Positions 1 to 6,208 of a DNA stretch of 11,256 bases are shown piece after piece. The notes below the pieces were generated by a model. It was given only the letters and a program-made list of their open reading frames with translations, had not been told where the DNA came from and did not search any database. Position numbers and translations under genes: made by a program. Positions within the stretch are counted from its first letter, which is position 1; every line of letters starts with the position of its first letter. The stretch comes from an uncultured Bacteroides sp. Lineage in GTDB: Bacteria > Bacteroidota > Bacteroidia > Bacteroidales > UBA11471. The stretch spans positions 1 through 11,256 of the forward strand of contig CAJLYN010000057.1 in NCBI GenBank assembly GCA_905210875.1, written 5' to 3'.

Positions 1-238
1 CCTGACCCCCCGAAAGAATTACTCCCACATTGATGGCCGGATACGATTTTTCTTCCTCGCAGGCCTCAAACGACAAAACGGGCATTCCATAAGTATTCGG
101 GAAAAGGGCGGCAATCTCTTCTTGGTCGGCAACCGACTGTGTAGGCTCGCCCTCCTTTATGCGCACAGGACCCGTCAAAGACTTGGGCAACTTGGGCTGA
201 TATGCGGCACGAGCCACTTGCAATACACTCTTTTTCAT
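1..238 (-). CDS. pfp: Diphosphate--fructose-6-phosphate 1-phosphotransferase, N-terminal part (cut by window edge)
   Basis: Only the first 79 codons are in the window; the gene runs off the left edge. The reading from the ATG at 238 begins MKKSVLQVARAAYQPKLP, has the segment LFPNTYGMP near residue 48, and ends in NVGVILSGGQ. That last segment is the start of the phosphofructokinase nucleotide/PPi-binding loop, and the N-terminal extension matches what I remember of the long PPi-dependent enzymes of Bacteroidetes. The enzyme reversibly phosphorylates fructose 6-phosphate with pyrophosphate in glycolysis, in the cytosol. It is transcribed away from the scaffold/GGGtGRT operon and has its own promoter (288-319). 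The family call is firm for the visible part; the catalytic residues lie outside the window. Confidence 0.85.
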   Translation of the reverse strand, partial: MKKSVLQVARAAYQPKLPKSLTGPVRIKEGEPTQSVADQEEIAALFPNTYGMPVLSFEACEEEKSYPAINVGVILSGGQ

Positions 239-287
239 AGATATTCGATTTAAAGATGAGTTAACTTGTATTTCTAAAAAAGTCTTA

Positions 288-319
288 CAAATATGCGTTT
301 TTTTTTATGTATTACCAAA
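288..319 (-). promoter_or_regulatory. Bacteroidetes-type promoter for pfp
   Basis: On the minus strand TTTG (319-316) is followed after 20 nt by CATATTTG (295-288), one mismatch from TAnnTTTG. This would place the transcript start near 281 and give a leader of about 40 nt before the ATG at 238. Confidence 0.55.
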
Positions 320-376
320 TAAATGAAACTCAAATTCTAAAAAAATCAATCACGATTTTTTCTCCTTTTGGAGATA

Positions 377-407
377 TTGTCTGATTGGGAAAAAAAATGT
401 ACCTTTG
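377..407 (+). promoter_or_regulatory. Bacteroidetes-type promoter for the scaffold/GGGtGRT operon
   Basis: TTG at 377-379, a 20-nt spacer, then a perfect TACCTTTG at 400-407. The expected transcript start, about 6-8 nt further on, lies downstream of the upstream ATG at 405. Translation must therefore start later, at 564, leaving a leader of about 150 nt. Confidence 0.75.
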
Positions 408-413
408 CCCCAA

Positions 414-563
414 TTTCGTCGGGGATGTGACACGCTTCCGGTCAAGAGGAGAAACAGACTTCCGACAGACTATATAATAACAGCAATTCCCGCCGCAAAG
501 TTCTTAGCGCCGAGCTTGAAGATTCAAGACACATTATATTATACATTTAAAAACCAGAGCATT
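414..563 (+). other. Long 5' leader of the scaffold/GGGtGRT operon
   Basis: About 150 nt separate the predicted transcript start from the ATG at 564. The leader contains a short inverted repeat CTTGAA/TTCAAG (515-520, 523-528) and a direct repeat of CTTCCG. I could not match it to any riboswitch class I know, and no short upstream peptide stands out. It may be structured, but that is not shown. Confidence 0.35.
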
Positions 564-1265
564 ATGATCTATTCACAGGAAGTAGAACACATGTGTGTTG
601 TAAAGAAGGGTCCTAACCATGGTCCCGCTCCTATTCCCGAAGAAGGAAAATGGGTGAAAGCCAAAGAAGTTATAGATATCTCGGGTCTAACCCACGGTGT
701 GGGATGGTGCGCCCCCCAGCAAGGTGCCTGCAAACTGACACTTAATGTAAAAGACGGTGTCATACAAGAAGCATTGGTAGAGACCATCGGTTGCTCGGGT
801 ATGACCCACTCGGCCGCCATGGCATCGGAGATTCTCCCCGGTAAGACCATTCTCGAAGCGCTGAACACCGACCTCGTGTGCGACGCCATCAACACCGCCA
901 TGCGCGAACTGTTCTTGCAAATCGTTTACGGTCGTTCGCAATCGGCTTTCTCCGAAGGCGGCCTCATGATTGGTGCCGGTCTCGAAGACCTGGGTAAAGG
1001 TCTCCGCAGTCAGACGGGTACCCTCTACGGCACTCTCGCCAAAGGTCCCCGTTACCTCGAAATGGCCGAAGGTTACATCAAAACACTCGCCCTCGACAAG
1101 AACGACGAAATATGCGGCTACGAATTTGTACACCTGGGCAAATTCATGGACGAAATCAAGAAAGGTACCGATGCCAACGAAGCCCTGAAAAAAGTAACCG
1201 GTACCTACGGTCGCTTCTCGAAAGAGGCCGGTGCAGTAAAATACATTGACCCACGTAAAGAATAA
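564..1265 (+). CDS. IscU/NifU-like iron-sulfur scaffold-family protein, partner of GGGtGRT protein
   Basis: This is a 233-residue cytosolic protein. Residues about 40-115 resemble the IscU/NifU N-terminal scaffold fold: GWCAPQQGAC (Cys49, Cys56), ETIGCSGMTHS (Cys77) and LVCDAI (Cys106) sit like the three cluster-ligand cysteines of IscU. The segment ASEILPGKTILEAL matches the IscU helix that follows its second Cys. About 120 further residues, including VYGRSQSAFSEGG and a YIDPRKE C-terminus, are not part of standard IscU. The start at 564 (MIYSQEVEHM) is chosen because the in-frame ATG at 405 lies inside the promoter and because relatives I remember start this way. It sits 18 nt upstream of the GGGtGRT gene in the same operon. 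A role in Fe-S or other metal handling is inferred from the family; the actual client is unknown. Confidence 0.85.
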   Translation: MIYSQEVEHMCVVKKGPNHGPAPIPEEGKWVKAKEVIDISGLTHGVGWCAPQQGACKLTLNVKDGVIQEALVETIGCSGMTHSAAMASEILPGKTILEALNTDLVCDAINTAMRELFLQIVYGRSQSAFSEGGLMIGAGLEDLGKGLRSQTGTLYGTLAKGPRYLEMAEGYIKTLALDKNDEICGYEFVHLGKFMDEIKKGTDANEALKKVTGTYGRFSKEAGAVKYIDPRKE

Positions 1266-1268
1266 GAA

Positions 1269-1273
1269 GGAGG
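1269..1273 (+). promoter_or_regulatory. Shine-Dalgarno-like GGAGG before the GGGtGRT gene
   Basis: GGAGG at 1269-1273 lies 10 nt before the ATG at 1284. Strong Shine-Dalgarno sequences are uncommon in Bacteroidetes, so this one may mark high translation of the second gene. It also supports the chosen start. Confidence 0.5.
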
Positions 1274-1283
1274 ACAAGACACT

Positions 1284-2294
1284 ATGATAAGAGAAGTGAA
1301 ATTCGAGAGCCAAGAACGCCGTATCAAACAAATCATCGCTGCTCTCAACGAAAACGGCATCAAAGACATCGAAGAGGCAAATGCCATCTGCGACAAATAT
1401 GGTCTTGACCCCTACAAAACCTGTGAAGAAACACAGCCCATCTGCTTCGAAAACGCCAAGTGGGCCTACGTTGTAGGTTGCGCCATCGCCTTGAAGAAAG
1501 GCTGCAAAAATGCTGCCGAAGCTGCCGAAGCCATCGGTATCGGCCTGCAATCATTCTGCATTCCCGGCTCGGTAGCCGACGACCGTAAAGTAGGTCTCGG
1601 CCACGGTAACCTCGCCGCCCGTCTGCTGCGCGAAGAGACCAAATGCTTCGCCTTCCTCGCCGGCCACGAATCGTTCGCTGCCGCCGAAGGTGCCATCAAA
1701 ATCGCCGCCAAAGCCGACAAAGTGCGTAAAGAGCCCCTGCGCTGCATCTTGAACGGTCTCGGAAAAGACGCCGCCCAGATTATCTCGCGTATCAACGGTT
1801 TCACCTATGTACAGACCCAGTTTGACTACTACACCGGTGAACTGAAAATCGTTCGCGAAATCGCCTACTCAGACGGTCCCCGCGCCAAAGTTAAATGCTA
1901 CGGTGCCGACGACGTACGCGAAGGTGTAGCCATCATGTGGCACGAAGGCGTAGATGTATCCATTACGGGTAACTCGACCAACCCCACCCGCTTCCAACAC
2001 CCCGTAGCCGGCACTTACAAGAAAGAGTGCATCGAAAAAGGCAAGAAATACTTCTCGGTAGCATCGGGCGGCGGAACGGGTCGTACCCTCCACCCCGACA
2101 ACATGGCTGCCGGACCTGCCTCTTACGGTATGCCCGACACGATGGGCCGTATGCACAGCGACGCCCAATTCGCCGGTTCGTCATCGGTACCTGCCCACGT
2201 AGAGATGATGGGCTTCCTCGGCATCGGCAACAACCCCATGGTAGGTTGCACCGTAGCCTGCGCCGTAGACGTAGCCACCGCTCTCAACAAGTAA
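1284..2294 (+). CDS. GGGtGRT family protein
   Basis: This 336-residue protein carries the family signature SGGGTGRTLHPDN at 261-273. It has no signal peptide or clear membrane segment, so it is likely cytosolic. Twelve cysteines are spread through it (36, 47, 54, 66, 74, 92, 121, 154, 205, 249, and the pair GCTVAC at 322/326). That is unusual for a cytosolic protein and suggests metal or Fe-S binding, although no classic CxxCxxC ferredoxin motif is present. It directly follows the IscU-like gene (18-nt gap) and is followed by a strong terminator, so the two form a closed operon. The Pfam family is named after the motif, and I know of no established function. The glycine-rich GGGTGRT loop could bind phosphate or a nucleotide; that is inference. 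Confidence 0.9.
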   Translation: MIREVKFESQERRIKQIIAALNENGIKDIEEANAICDKYGLDPYKTCEETQPICFENAKWAYVVGCAIALKKGCKNAAEAAEAIGIGLQSFCIPGSVADDRKVGLGHGNLAARLLREETKCFAFLAGHESFAAAEGAIKIAAKADKVRKEPLRCILNGLGKDAAQIISRINGFTYVQTQFDYYTGELKIVREIAYSDGPRAKVKCYGADDVREGVAIMWHEGVDVSITGNSTNPTRFQHPVAGTYKKECIEKGKKYFSVASGGGTGRTLHPDNMAAGPASYGMPDTMGRMHSDAQFAGSSSVPAHVEMMGFLGIGNNPMVGCTVACAVDVATALNK

Positions 2295-2315
2295 TATAGA
2301 GTACCTCTCTATACG

Positions 2316-2353
2316 AAAAATCCCCGCGACTTACAGTGTTGCGGGGATTTTTT
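2316..2353 (+). terminator. Rho-independent terminator after GGGtGRT gene
   Basis: AAAAATCCCCGC (2316-2327) pairs with GCGGGGATTTTT (from 2341) across a 13-nt loop, followed by a T run. It lies 21 nt after the stop codon. Confidence 0.9.
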
Positions 2354-2401
2354 ATATTCATCCATAAAAAACAATCCGTTTTTACAAAAAGAGAGCAAAT
2401 A

Positions 2402-2434
2402 TGTGTGATTGAATCATAATCATTATTATTTTTG
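2402..2434 (+). promoter_or_regulatory. Promoter of the lipoprotein gene
   Basis: A perfect TATTTTTG lies at 2427-2434. A weak TGTG at 2402-2405 is at about the right spacing for the -33 element. The transcript would start near 2440, which rules out the upstream ATG at 2432 and supports the start at 2477. Confidence 0.55.
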
Positions 2435-2476
2435 TATGAGAATGACCGTACCGAAATCACCTCAAATAAATCTGAC

Positions 2477-2980
2477 ATGAAAACACAAAATCTGTTTTTA
2501 CTTCTTTTTATAAGCGCCATAGGCTGCATGTGTATACTCACCTCCTGCTCAAAAGAGGAAGACTTGTTCAATCGAATGGGCGACTTGAACGGCGACGGCT
2601 CTCCATCTGGAATCAATGGCGAAGTTCCGGAATATCTCCCAAGCGGTACCATCATCAAATGGGACGGTCACTATACCAGCGGCGGCAAACAATATGCCGA
2701 GATGAATGCCCAACTGACTATCCTGAACGAGACCGACTGTCTGAGCAACTGGTCGCGCGACTGGGGCACCTATACCTACACCAAGACGGGCAAGAACACC
2801 GCTAGGCTGAGTTTCTCGGTGGCCCAGATGCTGTCGAGCAGTGTACGCACATTCCAATACACGACAACGCTCACCTTTACCAGTGGCAACCAGTTTGAGA
2901 TGACGGGCACTCGATTTGTATACAGCACCATCACCGGCTCAGCCACCGCCGAACTGCACTGCACAGGCTCCATCAACTGA
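2477..2980 (+). CDS. Small lipoprotein, probably surface exposed, function unknown
   Basis: A 167-residue protein that starts at MKTQNLFLLLFISAIG. It has a typical lipoprotein signal: a hydrophobic stretch, then the lipobox LTSC with the lipid Cys at 24. The residues right after it (SKEED) resemble the Lys plus acidic lipoprotein export signal of Bacteroidetes, so surface exposure is plausible. The next part contains DLNGDG, a DxNxDG pattern like a Ca2+-binding loop, but a single short copy is weak evidence. The remainder (about 55-167) is rich in Thr, Ser and Tyr with alternating hydrophobic residues, suggesting a beta-sandwich or barrel, and has two cysteines near its ends (DCLS, LHCTG) that could form a disulfide. 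I do not recognise the family. It has its own promoter, and no strong terminator separates it from the next gene. Confidence 0.75.
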   Translation: MKTQNLFLLLFISAIGCMCILTSCSKEEDLFNRMGDLNGDGSPSGINGEVPEYLPSGTIIKWDGHYTSGGKQYAEMNAQLTILNETDCLSNWSRDWGTYTYTKTGKNTARLSFSVAQMLSSSVRTFQYTTTLTFTSGNQFEMTGTRFVYSTITGSATAELHCTGSIN

Positions 2981-3002
2981 GAATCCCGGCCGTATGTTTC
3001 TG

Positions 3003-3038
3003 ACGCAGACCCGAAAGTAAAAAAACTCTTTTCTGCGT
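3003..3038. other. Inverted repeat downstream of the lipoprotein gene
   Basis: ACGCAGA (3003-3009) pairs with TCTGCGT (3032-3038) across 22 nt, and an inner AAAG/CTTT pairing is possible. No T run follows on the plus strand, so it is not a standard terminator. It could be an RNA stability hairpin in the 101-nt gap before the GYF_2 gene. Confidence 0.35.
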
Positions 3039-3081
3039 GGTCTAACGCCATTCTACCAACTACACCATTTATCCTCATATT

Positions 3082-3576
3082 ATGGAATATTACATTTTAA
3101 TCGACGGAAAGACCGAAGGGCCGTTCAGCCTCAAAAAGTTGAAAGAGATGCCCGTTACTCCTCAAACAAAAGTCTGGCGACAGGGCATGCCCGAATGGGT
3201 GCCGGCCGAAGAAGTGGGTGAGTTGAATTTCCTGTTTGGCACACCGCCTCCCGCCCCCACTACCGATAACAGTAATGGCCAAGCCAATTCTACCACAGTG
3301 AAAATAGCGCCCCGCACTTGGCTGGTCGAGTCTATCTTGATAACGGTACTCTGCTGCCTGCCGTTCGGTATTGTAGGCATCGTCTATGCCAGCAAAGTAA
3401 GTTCTTTGTTAAAATTAGGAAAATACGATGAAGCCATGGTTGCAAGTAAAGAGGCTGGGAAGTGGGTGAAGATAGGTTTCTTTACGGGCCTCATCGGCAT
3501 TATCCTGTACCTTATTATCGTTTACTTCTTCATATCCGTATCCGATCCCTCCGACTTATCATACATCAATGTATAG
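3082..3576 (+). CDS. GYF_2 (DUF4339) - CD225/dispanin membrane protein
   Basis: This 164-residue protein has two recognisable parts. Residues 1-50 form a GYF_2 domain: YYILIDGKTEGPFSLKKL with the GPF core at 13-15, then WRQGMPEWVPAEEV with Trp32 and Trp39. A Pro/Thr/Asn/Ser linker spans 51-78. Residues about 79-152 form a CD225/dispanin domain: a first membrane segment ending CCLPFGIVGIVYASKV (Cys91-Cys92), a cytoplasmic loop with repeated Lys, then a second membrane segment (about 130-152). The family is related to eukaryotic interferon-induced transmembrane proteins, but bacterial functions are unknown; GYF_2 probably binds a protein partner. There is no signal peptide, so it is an inner-membrane protein with the GYF_2 domain in the cytosol. 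Its stop codon overlaps the DUF2752 start by 8 nt, which implies translational coupling. Confidence 0.85.
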   Translation: MEYYILIDGKTEGPFSLKKLKEMPVTPQTKVWRQGMPEWVPAEEVGELNFLFGTPPPAPTTDNSNGQANSTTVKIAPRTWLVESILITVLCCLPFGIVGIVYASKVSSLLKLGKYDEAMVASKEAGKWVKIGFFTGLIGIILYLIIVYFFISVSDPSDLSYINV

Positions 3577-3955
3577 ATGCGCAATAAAAACAAGGCACAT
3601 CGCAGGAGCGCTGCTCGTCCTTGCGATGTGTCTTGTTTTTTATATTCTTGACCCGAACGAATGCCGACTCTTTCCGCGCTGCCCGTTTCTCACACTCACC
3701 GGGTGGGAGTGTCCCGGCTGTGGCAGCCAACGGGCCCTTCACAGCCTGCTGCATCTGCACTTTACCGATGCCCTGCGCTACAACGCACTGCTGGTACTCT
3801 CCATTCCATACATCGGGTTACTCCTCTGGGCCGAAGCCTTCCGCACCCGACGGCCCGGCCTCTACCTGCGCGTACACAAGCCGATATATGTCTGGGGCTA
3901 CCTCGTTGCAGTCATTCTCTGGGGCGTGGCACGCAACTTTTTCCCAAACTTCTAA
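3569..3955 (+). CDS. DUF2752 membrane protein
   Basis: A 128-residue protein carrying the DUF2752 signature: CPFLTLTGWECPGCGSQRAL at 38-57, with Cys38 and the CPGCG pair Cys48/Cys51, followed by HFTDALRYNALL. Three hydrophobic segments are visible (about 11-27, 73-88 and 108-122), so it is an inner-membrane protein. Cys32 and Cys38 add to the cysteine-rich loop between the first two segments, which suggests a metal or disulfide site; none is proven. Function is unknown. It overlaps the GYF_2-CD225 gene by 8 nt and ends just before a strong terminator. Its first 24 codons form a terminator-like hairpin (3586-3640), which is very odd for a coding region. No separate promoter is evident. Confidence 0.85.
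   Translation: MYRCAIKTRHIAGALLVLAMCLVFYILDPNECRLFPRCPFLTLTGWECPGCGSQRALHSLLHLHFTDALRYNALLVLSIPYIGLLLWAEAFRTRRPGLYLRVHKPIYVWGYLVAVILWGVARNFFPNF
3586..3640 (+). terminator. Terminator-like hairpin inside the DUF2752 coding sequence
   Basis: Left arm 3586-3604 and right arm 3622-3640 pair over 19 positions with only one G-T wobble (3595/3631). The loop is 17 nt and the right arm ends in CTTG then a T run, the layout of a Rho-independent terminator. It begins 10 nt after the stop codon of the GYF_2-CD225 gene, where a terminator for that gene would sit, but it lies within codons 6-24 of the DUF2752 gene. Confidence 0.7.
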
Positions 3956-3993
3956 GTGAAACGCAAAAAGATCCCCGTCATCAAAGTGAAGAA

Positions 3994-4036
3994 AAAAAGT
4001 CAATCGGCTGTCGATACAACAGCCGATTGACTTTTT
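3994..4036. terminator. Bidirectional terminator between converging DUF2752 and inositol-lipid operons
   Basis: The 18-nt arms AAAAAGTCAATCGGCTGT (3994-4011) and 4019-4036 are perfectly complementary with a 7-nt loop. The A run on one side and T run on the other let it end transcription from both sides. The 3956-4123 gap holds nothing else I can assign apart from a small CCGC/GCGG hairpin at 4106-4117. Confidence 0.92.
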
Positions 4037-4123
4037 ATACCGTTTCGGAGCGACAGTAAATCACTGTTTCCGATAAATATATTTTCTTACTCCGGGAGAA
4101 GCGTGCCGCTTTCGCGGAACGGT

Positions 4124-5053
4124 TCACGACACATAGGCCGCATAGCGGGCCATAAAACGGCGGAAAGCCGGCCATCGCATCAACCCCTGCTCAAAGAGCA
4201 GGATTCCCACTACGGCACAAAGTATGCCCAGCAATACGTCGATAAGATAGTGATGACCCGAATAAACGGCCGTGAACCATATACCCAGCATGATGATGCC
4301 AAAGAGGGCAATGAGCCATTTCTTGCAGCGGCCCATTACGGCATAGGCAAAGGCCACAGGCATATAGGCCGAATGCAACGAAGGCAGCGCAGCAAAGACA
4401 TTGGCATTACGCCCATACATGGGAGCAAACACCTCCATGCCCACCAAGGCATCGAAGCGGCCCAGCCCCGCCACATTTCCGGGTGTACCAAGAACCGGTT
4501 CGAAACCATACTCCATGACATACCACGGCGGTGCCGCCGGGTGAATATAGTATCCGGCAAATCCGATGAGATTGACCAGCAGAAACACCAGCGAGAAACG
4601 CAAAGCCAACTCGCGGCGCCCCCGGATAAAGAGGAAGAGGGCAAAAAGTACAGGCACCGGCACCCAACAGAGGTAGAACAGGCCCGCAAAAAAGTCGGCC
4701 ACGGCGGCGTGATGGGTATGGAAAAACTCGCAAAGCGTTATTCTCGCCCCATCGATATTGATACCGAAGAGGGTCTTTTCGGCCGTATAAAGTCCGGCCA
4801 CATCGATGTCGTTGACCTTATAGTTGGGCCACACCCGCATCCAGTCGTACGAAACGGCAAAGACGACAAACGGCAGCAAGGTCATGAGCAGTTTGCGGGT
4901 ATAGGCCGAGGCAAAAAACAGGACACCGATGAGCAGAGCCATCGCGACGTGTTCGGGTCGCAAACCGATAAACAGGGCCGTCAGCAACAAAAACAGCAGC
5001 AAGGCCATCACCGCCAGGAGCGCCTCTCGCCGTGTAGGGGGAAGGTAGGTCAT
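4124..5053 (-). CDS. PAP2-family inositol phosphorylceramide synthase-like membrane protein
   Basis: A 309-residue polytopic membrane protein of the PAP2 family, Aur1/inositol-phosphorylceramide-synthase branch. Motifs visible: HPAAPPWY near 171-178, typical of the Aur1-like branch; PSLHSAY with His227, the second phosphatase motif; and SGHHYLIDVL with His258 and Asp262, the third motif with the catalytic His/Asp. Six or more hydrophobic segments surround them. The expected reaction is transfer of phosphoinositol from phosphatidylinositol to ceramide or dihydroceramide in the inner membrane. The start at 5053 (MTYLPPTRREALL) leaves a 4-nt gap after the upstream phosphatidyltransferase gene; the in-frame GTG/ATG further upstream would overlap that gene needlessly. 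It is the last gene of the operon. A lipid phosphatase is the alternative, but the operon context favours the synthase. Confidence 0.82.
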   Translation of the reverse strand: MTYLPPTRREALLAVMALLLFLLLTALFIGLRPEHVAMALLIGVLFFASAYTRKLLMTLLPFVVFAVSYDWMRVWPNYKVNDIDVAGLYTAEKTLFGINIDGARITLCEFFHTHHAAVADFFAGLFYLCWVPVPVLFALFLFIRGRRELALRFSLVFLLVNLIGFAGYYIHPAAPPWYVMEYGFEPVLGTPGNVAGLGRFDALVGMEVFAPMYGRNANVFAALPSLHSAYMPVAFAYAVMGRCKKWLIALFGIIMLGIWFTAVYSGHHYLIDVLLGILCAVVGILLFEQGLMRWPAFRRFMARYAAYVS

Positions 5054-5057
5054 GGCA

Positions 5058-5714
5058 TTACTTTTGGGCAGACAACAATCGGTAACAGTGTGCCACCCGC
5101 ACAAAGGCGGTAACGTTGGCCAAGAGGGCAATCACCGCCAGCGGCACTGTGAGAATGAGTATGGGGTCGAAAGCTCGGCAGTCGCCAAACACGCCGCAGA
5201 AAATTGCCCCCAGGCTGGTGAGTACCACCCGCTCGGGGCGTTGCATGAGTCCCACCTTACATTCCAGGCCCAACCCTTCGGCCCGCGCCCGCACATAGCT
5301 CACCATGATAGAGCCGATGAGAGCGACAAAGGCTACGATGGCCCACACGACATATCCTTGCAGGATAAGATAGAAGAATATACCGAAAAGTGTAAACAGT
5401 TCGCTGTACCGGTCGAGCACCGAGTCATAGAAGGCACCGAAGCGCGACACCATGTTTCCCATGCGGGCCACCCGGCCGTCGAGCATATCAAAAAGACCGG
5501 CAAAGAGCACCACACCGCCCCCTACGCCGACATAAAAAAACGAGGCTTCTCGCTCCATATAACCGGCATAGATAAACACCGCCGCGGCAACGATGTTAAG
5601 TACAAGACCAGTTGTGGTAATGATGTTGGGGGTGATTCCCACTTTTATCATTCCCTTCACCAGCGGATTGATAATCCGATAGATAAGCTGTTGCAGATAA
5701 TCGCGATAATGCAT
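5058..5714 (-). CDS. CDP-alcohol phosphatidyltransferase, probable phosphatidylinositol-phosphate synthase
   Basis: This 218-residue membrane protein contains the complete CDP-alcohol phosphotransferase signature: Asp76, Asp79-Gly80, Ala83-Arg84, Gly93, Asp97 and Asp101 (DMLDGRVAR ... GAFYDSVLD). These residues bind two metal ions and CDP-diacylglycerol. Five or six hydrophobic segments follow the usual pattern. The family joins a CDP-lipid to an alcohol; here the neighbours point to inositol phosphate as acceptor, giving PI-phosphate. Arg-rich segments VRARAEG and MQRPERVV lie where acceptor-phosphate-binding arginines occur in related PIP synthases, an inference from memory. The start at 5714 ([10 protein letters not shown]) fits the family length; upstream in-frame codons have no family similarity. 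It lies 25 nt downstream of the GtrA-like gene. A phosphatidylglycerophosphate synthase is possible but less likely. Confidence 0.85.
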   Translation of the reverse strand: MHYRDYLQQLIYRIINPLVKGMIKVGITPNIITTTGLVLNIVAAAVFIYAGYMEREASFFYVGVGGGVVLFAGLFDMLDGRVARMGNMVSRFGAFYDSVLDRYSELFTLFGIFFYLILQGYVVWAIVAFVALIGSIMVSYVRARAEGLGLECKVGLMQRPERVVLTSLGAIFCGVFGDCRAFDPILILTVPLAVIALLANVTAFVRVAHCYRLLSAQK

Positions 5715-5739
5715 AGCAGAAATTCTATTGTGTATGTTT

Positions 5740-6204
5740 TTAATGTTTATATGATGATATGAATCGGTCGAAGCGACAGTCGCGGTAGACAAATTTTCGC
5801 TGCAACTGATAGTTCCAGAAAAACGAGACAAGAAGTGCCACAATGATTTTCGGGAGCAGGAAGAGATTCACCGAGACACAGACGTTGAGCCGATCGACCC
5901 AAGCCATGCGCATCATGCCTTCGGTAAAGAGATAAGTACCACCGGTATTAAGGAATATGCTGCCCCCCCACACCATCAGGTATTTGAGAGCGATATGACT
6001 CTTCGACGACGACACGGAGAAGACCCACTTGTAATTGATGCAGCAATTGACAACACCCCCCATCAGCGCACCAAGGAAGGTGGCCGACACATAATAGAGC
6101 CCGCAAAGATTGACTAGAAAGAGTGTGGTGGCAAAATCGGCCGCACTGGCTATCTGTGCCGAACACATGGCCTTGAAAAATAATATGAACGAACGTCGCG
6201 ACAT
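5740..6204 (-). CDS. GtrA-like membrane protein
   Basis: A 154-residue protein with four hydrophobic segments and the two-half layout of the GtrA family. The first half ends [10 protein letters not shown] (53-62) and the second ends [13 protein letters not shown] (128-140), matching the Asn...Trp/Lys-x-Phe pattern at the end of each half. GtrA proteins are small inner-membrane proteins thought to help flip or present polyprenyl-phosphate sugars. In this operon the role may instead be in inositol-lipid transport or head-group modification; no direct evidence is visible. It starts 4 nt after the pgpA-like stop codon, so translation is likely coupled. The protein has five cysteines but no evident metal motif. 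Confidence 0.82.
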   Translation of the reverse strand: MSRRSFILFFKAMCSAQIASAADFATTLFLVNLCGLYYVSATFLGALMGGVVNCCINYKWVFSVSSSKSHIALKYLMVWGGSIFLNTGGTYLFTEGMMRMAWVDRLNVCVSVNLFLLPKIIVALLVSFFWNYQLQRKFVYRDCRFDRFISSYKH

Positions 6205-6208
6205 TTTT

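Noticed and set aside
405..563. 53-codon N-terminal extension of the scaffold protein from the ATG at 405
   Set aside because: That ATG lies inside the -7 promoter box and upstream of the expected transcript start; the extension has no family similarity.
687..1550. 287-codon minus-strand open frame across both scaffold and GGGtGRT genes
   Set aside because: It spans the junction of two well-recognised plus-strand genes, has no family similarity, and is a by-product of their codon bias.
3003..3048. Two mutually exclusive hairpins sharing GCGT (with 3003-3009 or 3045-3048), as in an attenuator
   Set aside because: The second stem is only 4 bp and no T run follows either one, so there is too little to claim a switch.
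3038..3074. Minus-strand stretch resembling a tRNA D-arm and part of an anticodon arm (GTAGTTGGTAGA ... GCGTTAGACC)
   Set aside because: No pairing acceptor stem, no T-arm (TTCGA) and no proper 7-nt anticodon loop could be found; most likely chance or an unrecognisable relic.
4103..5113. 336-codon plus-strand open frame opposite the PAP2 gene
   Set aside because: The translation is rich in His, Gln and Lys with no domain, and it is antisense to a gene with clear PAP2 motifs.
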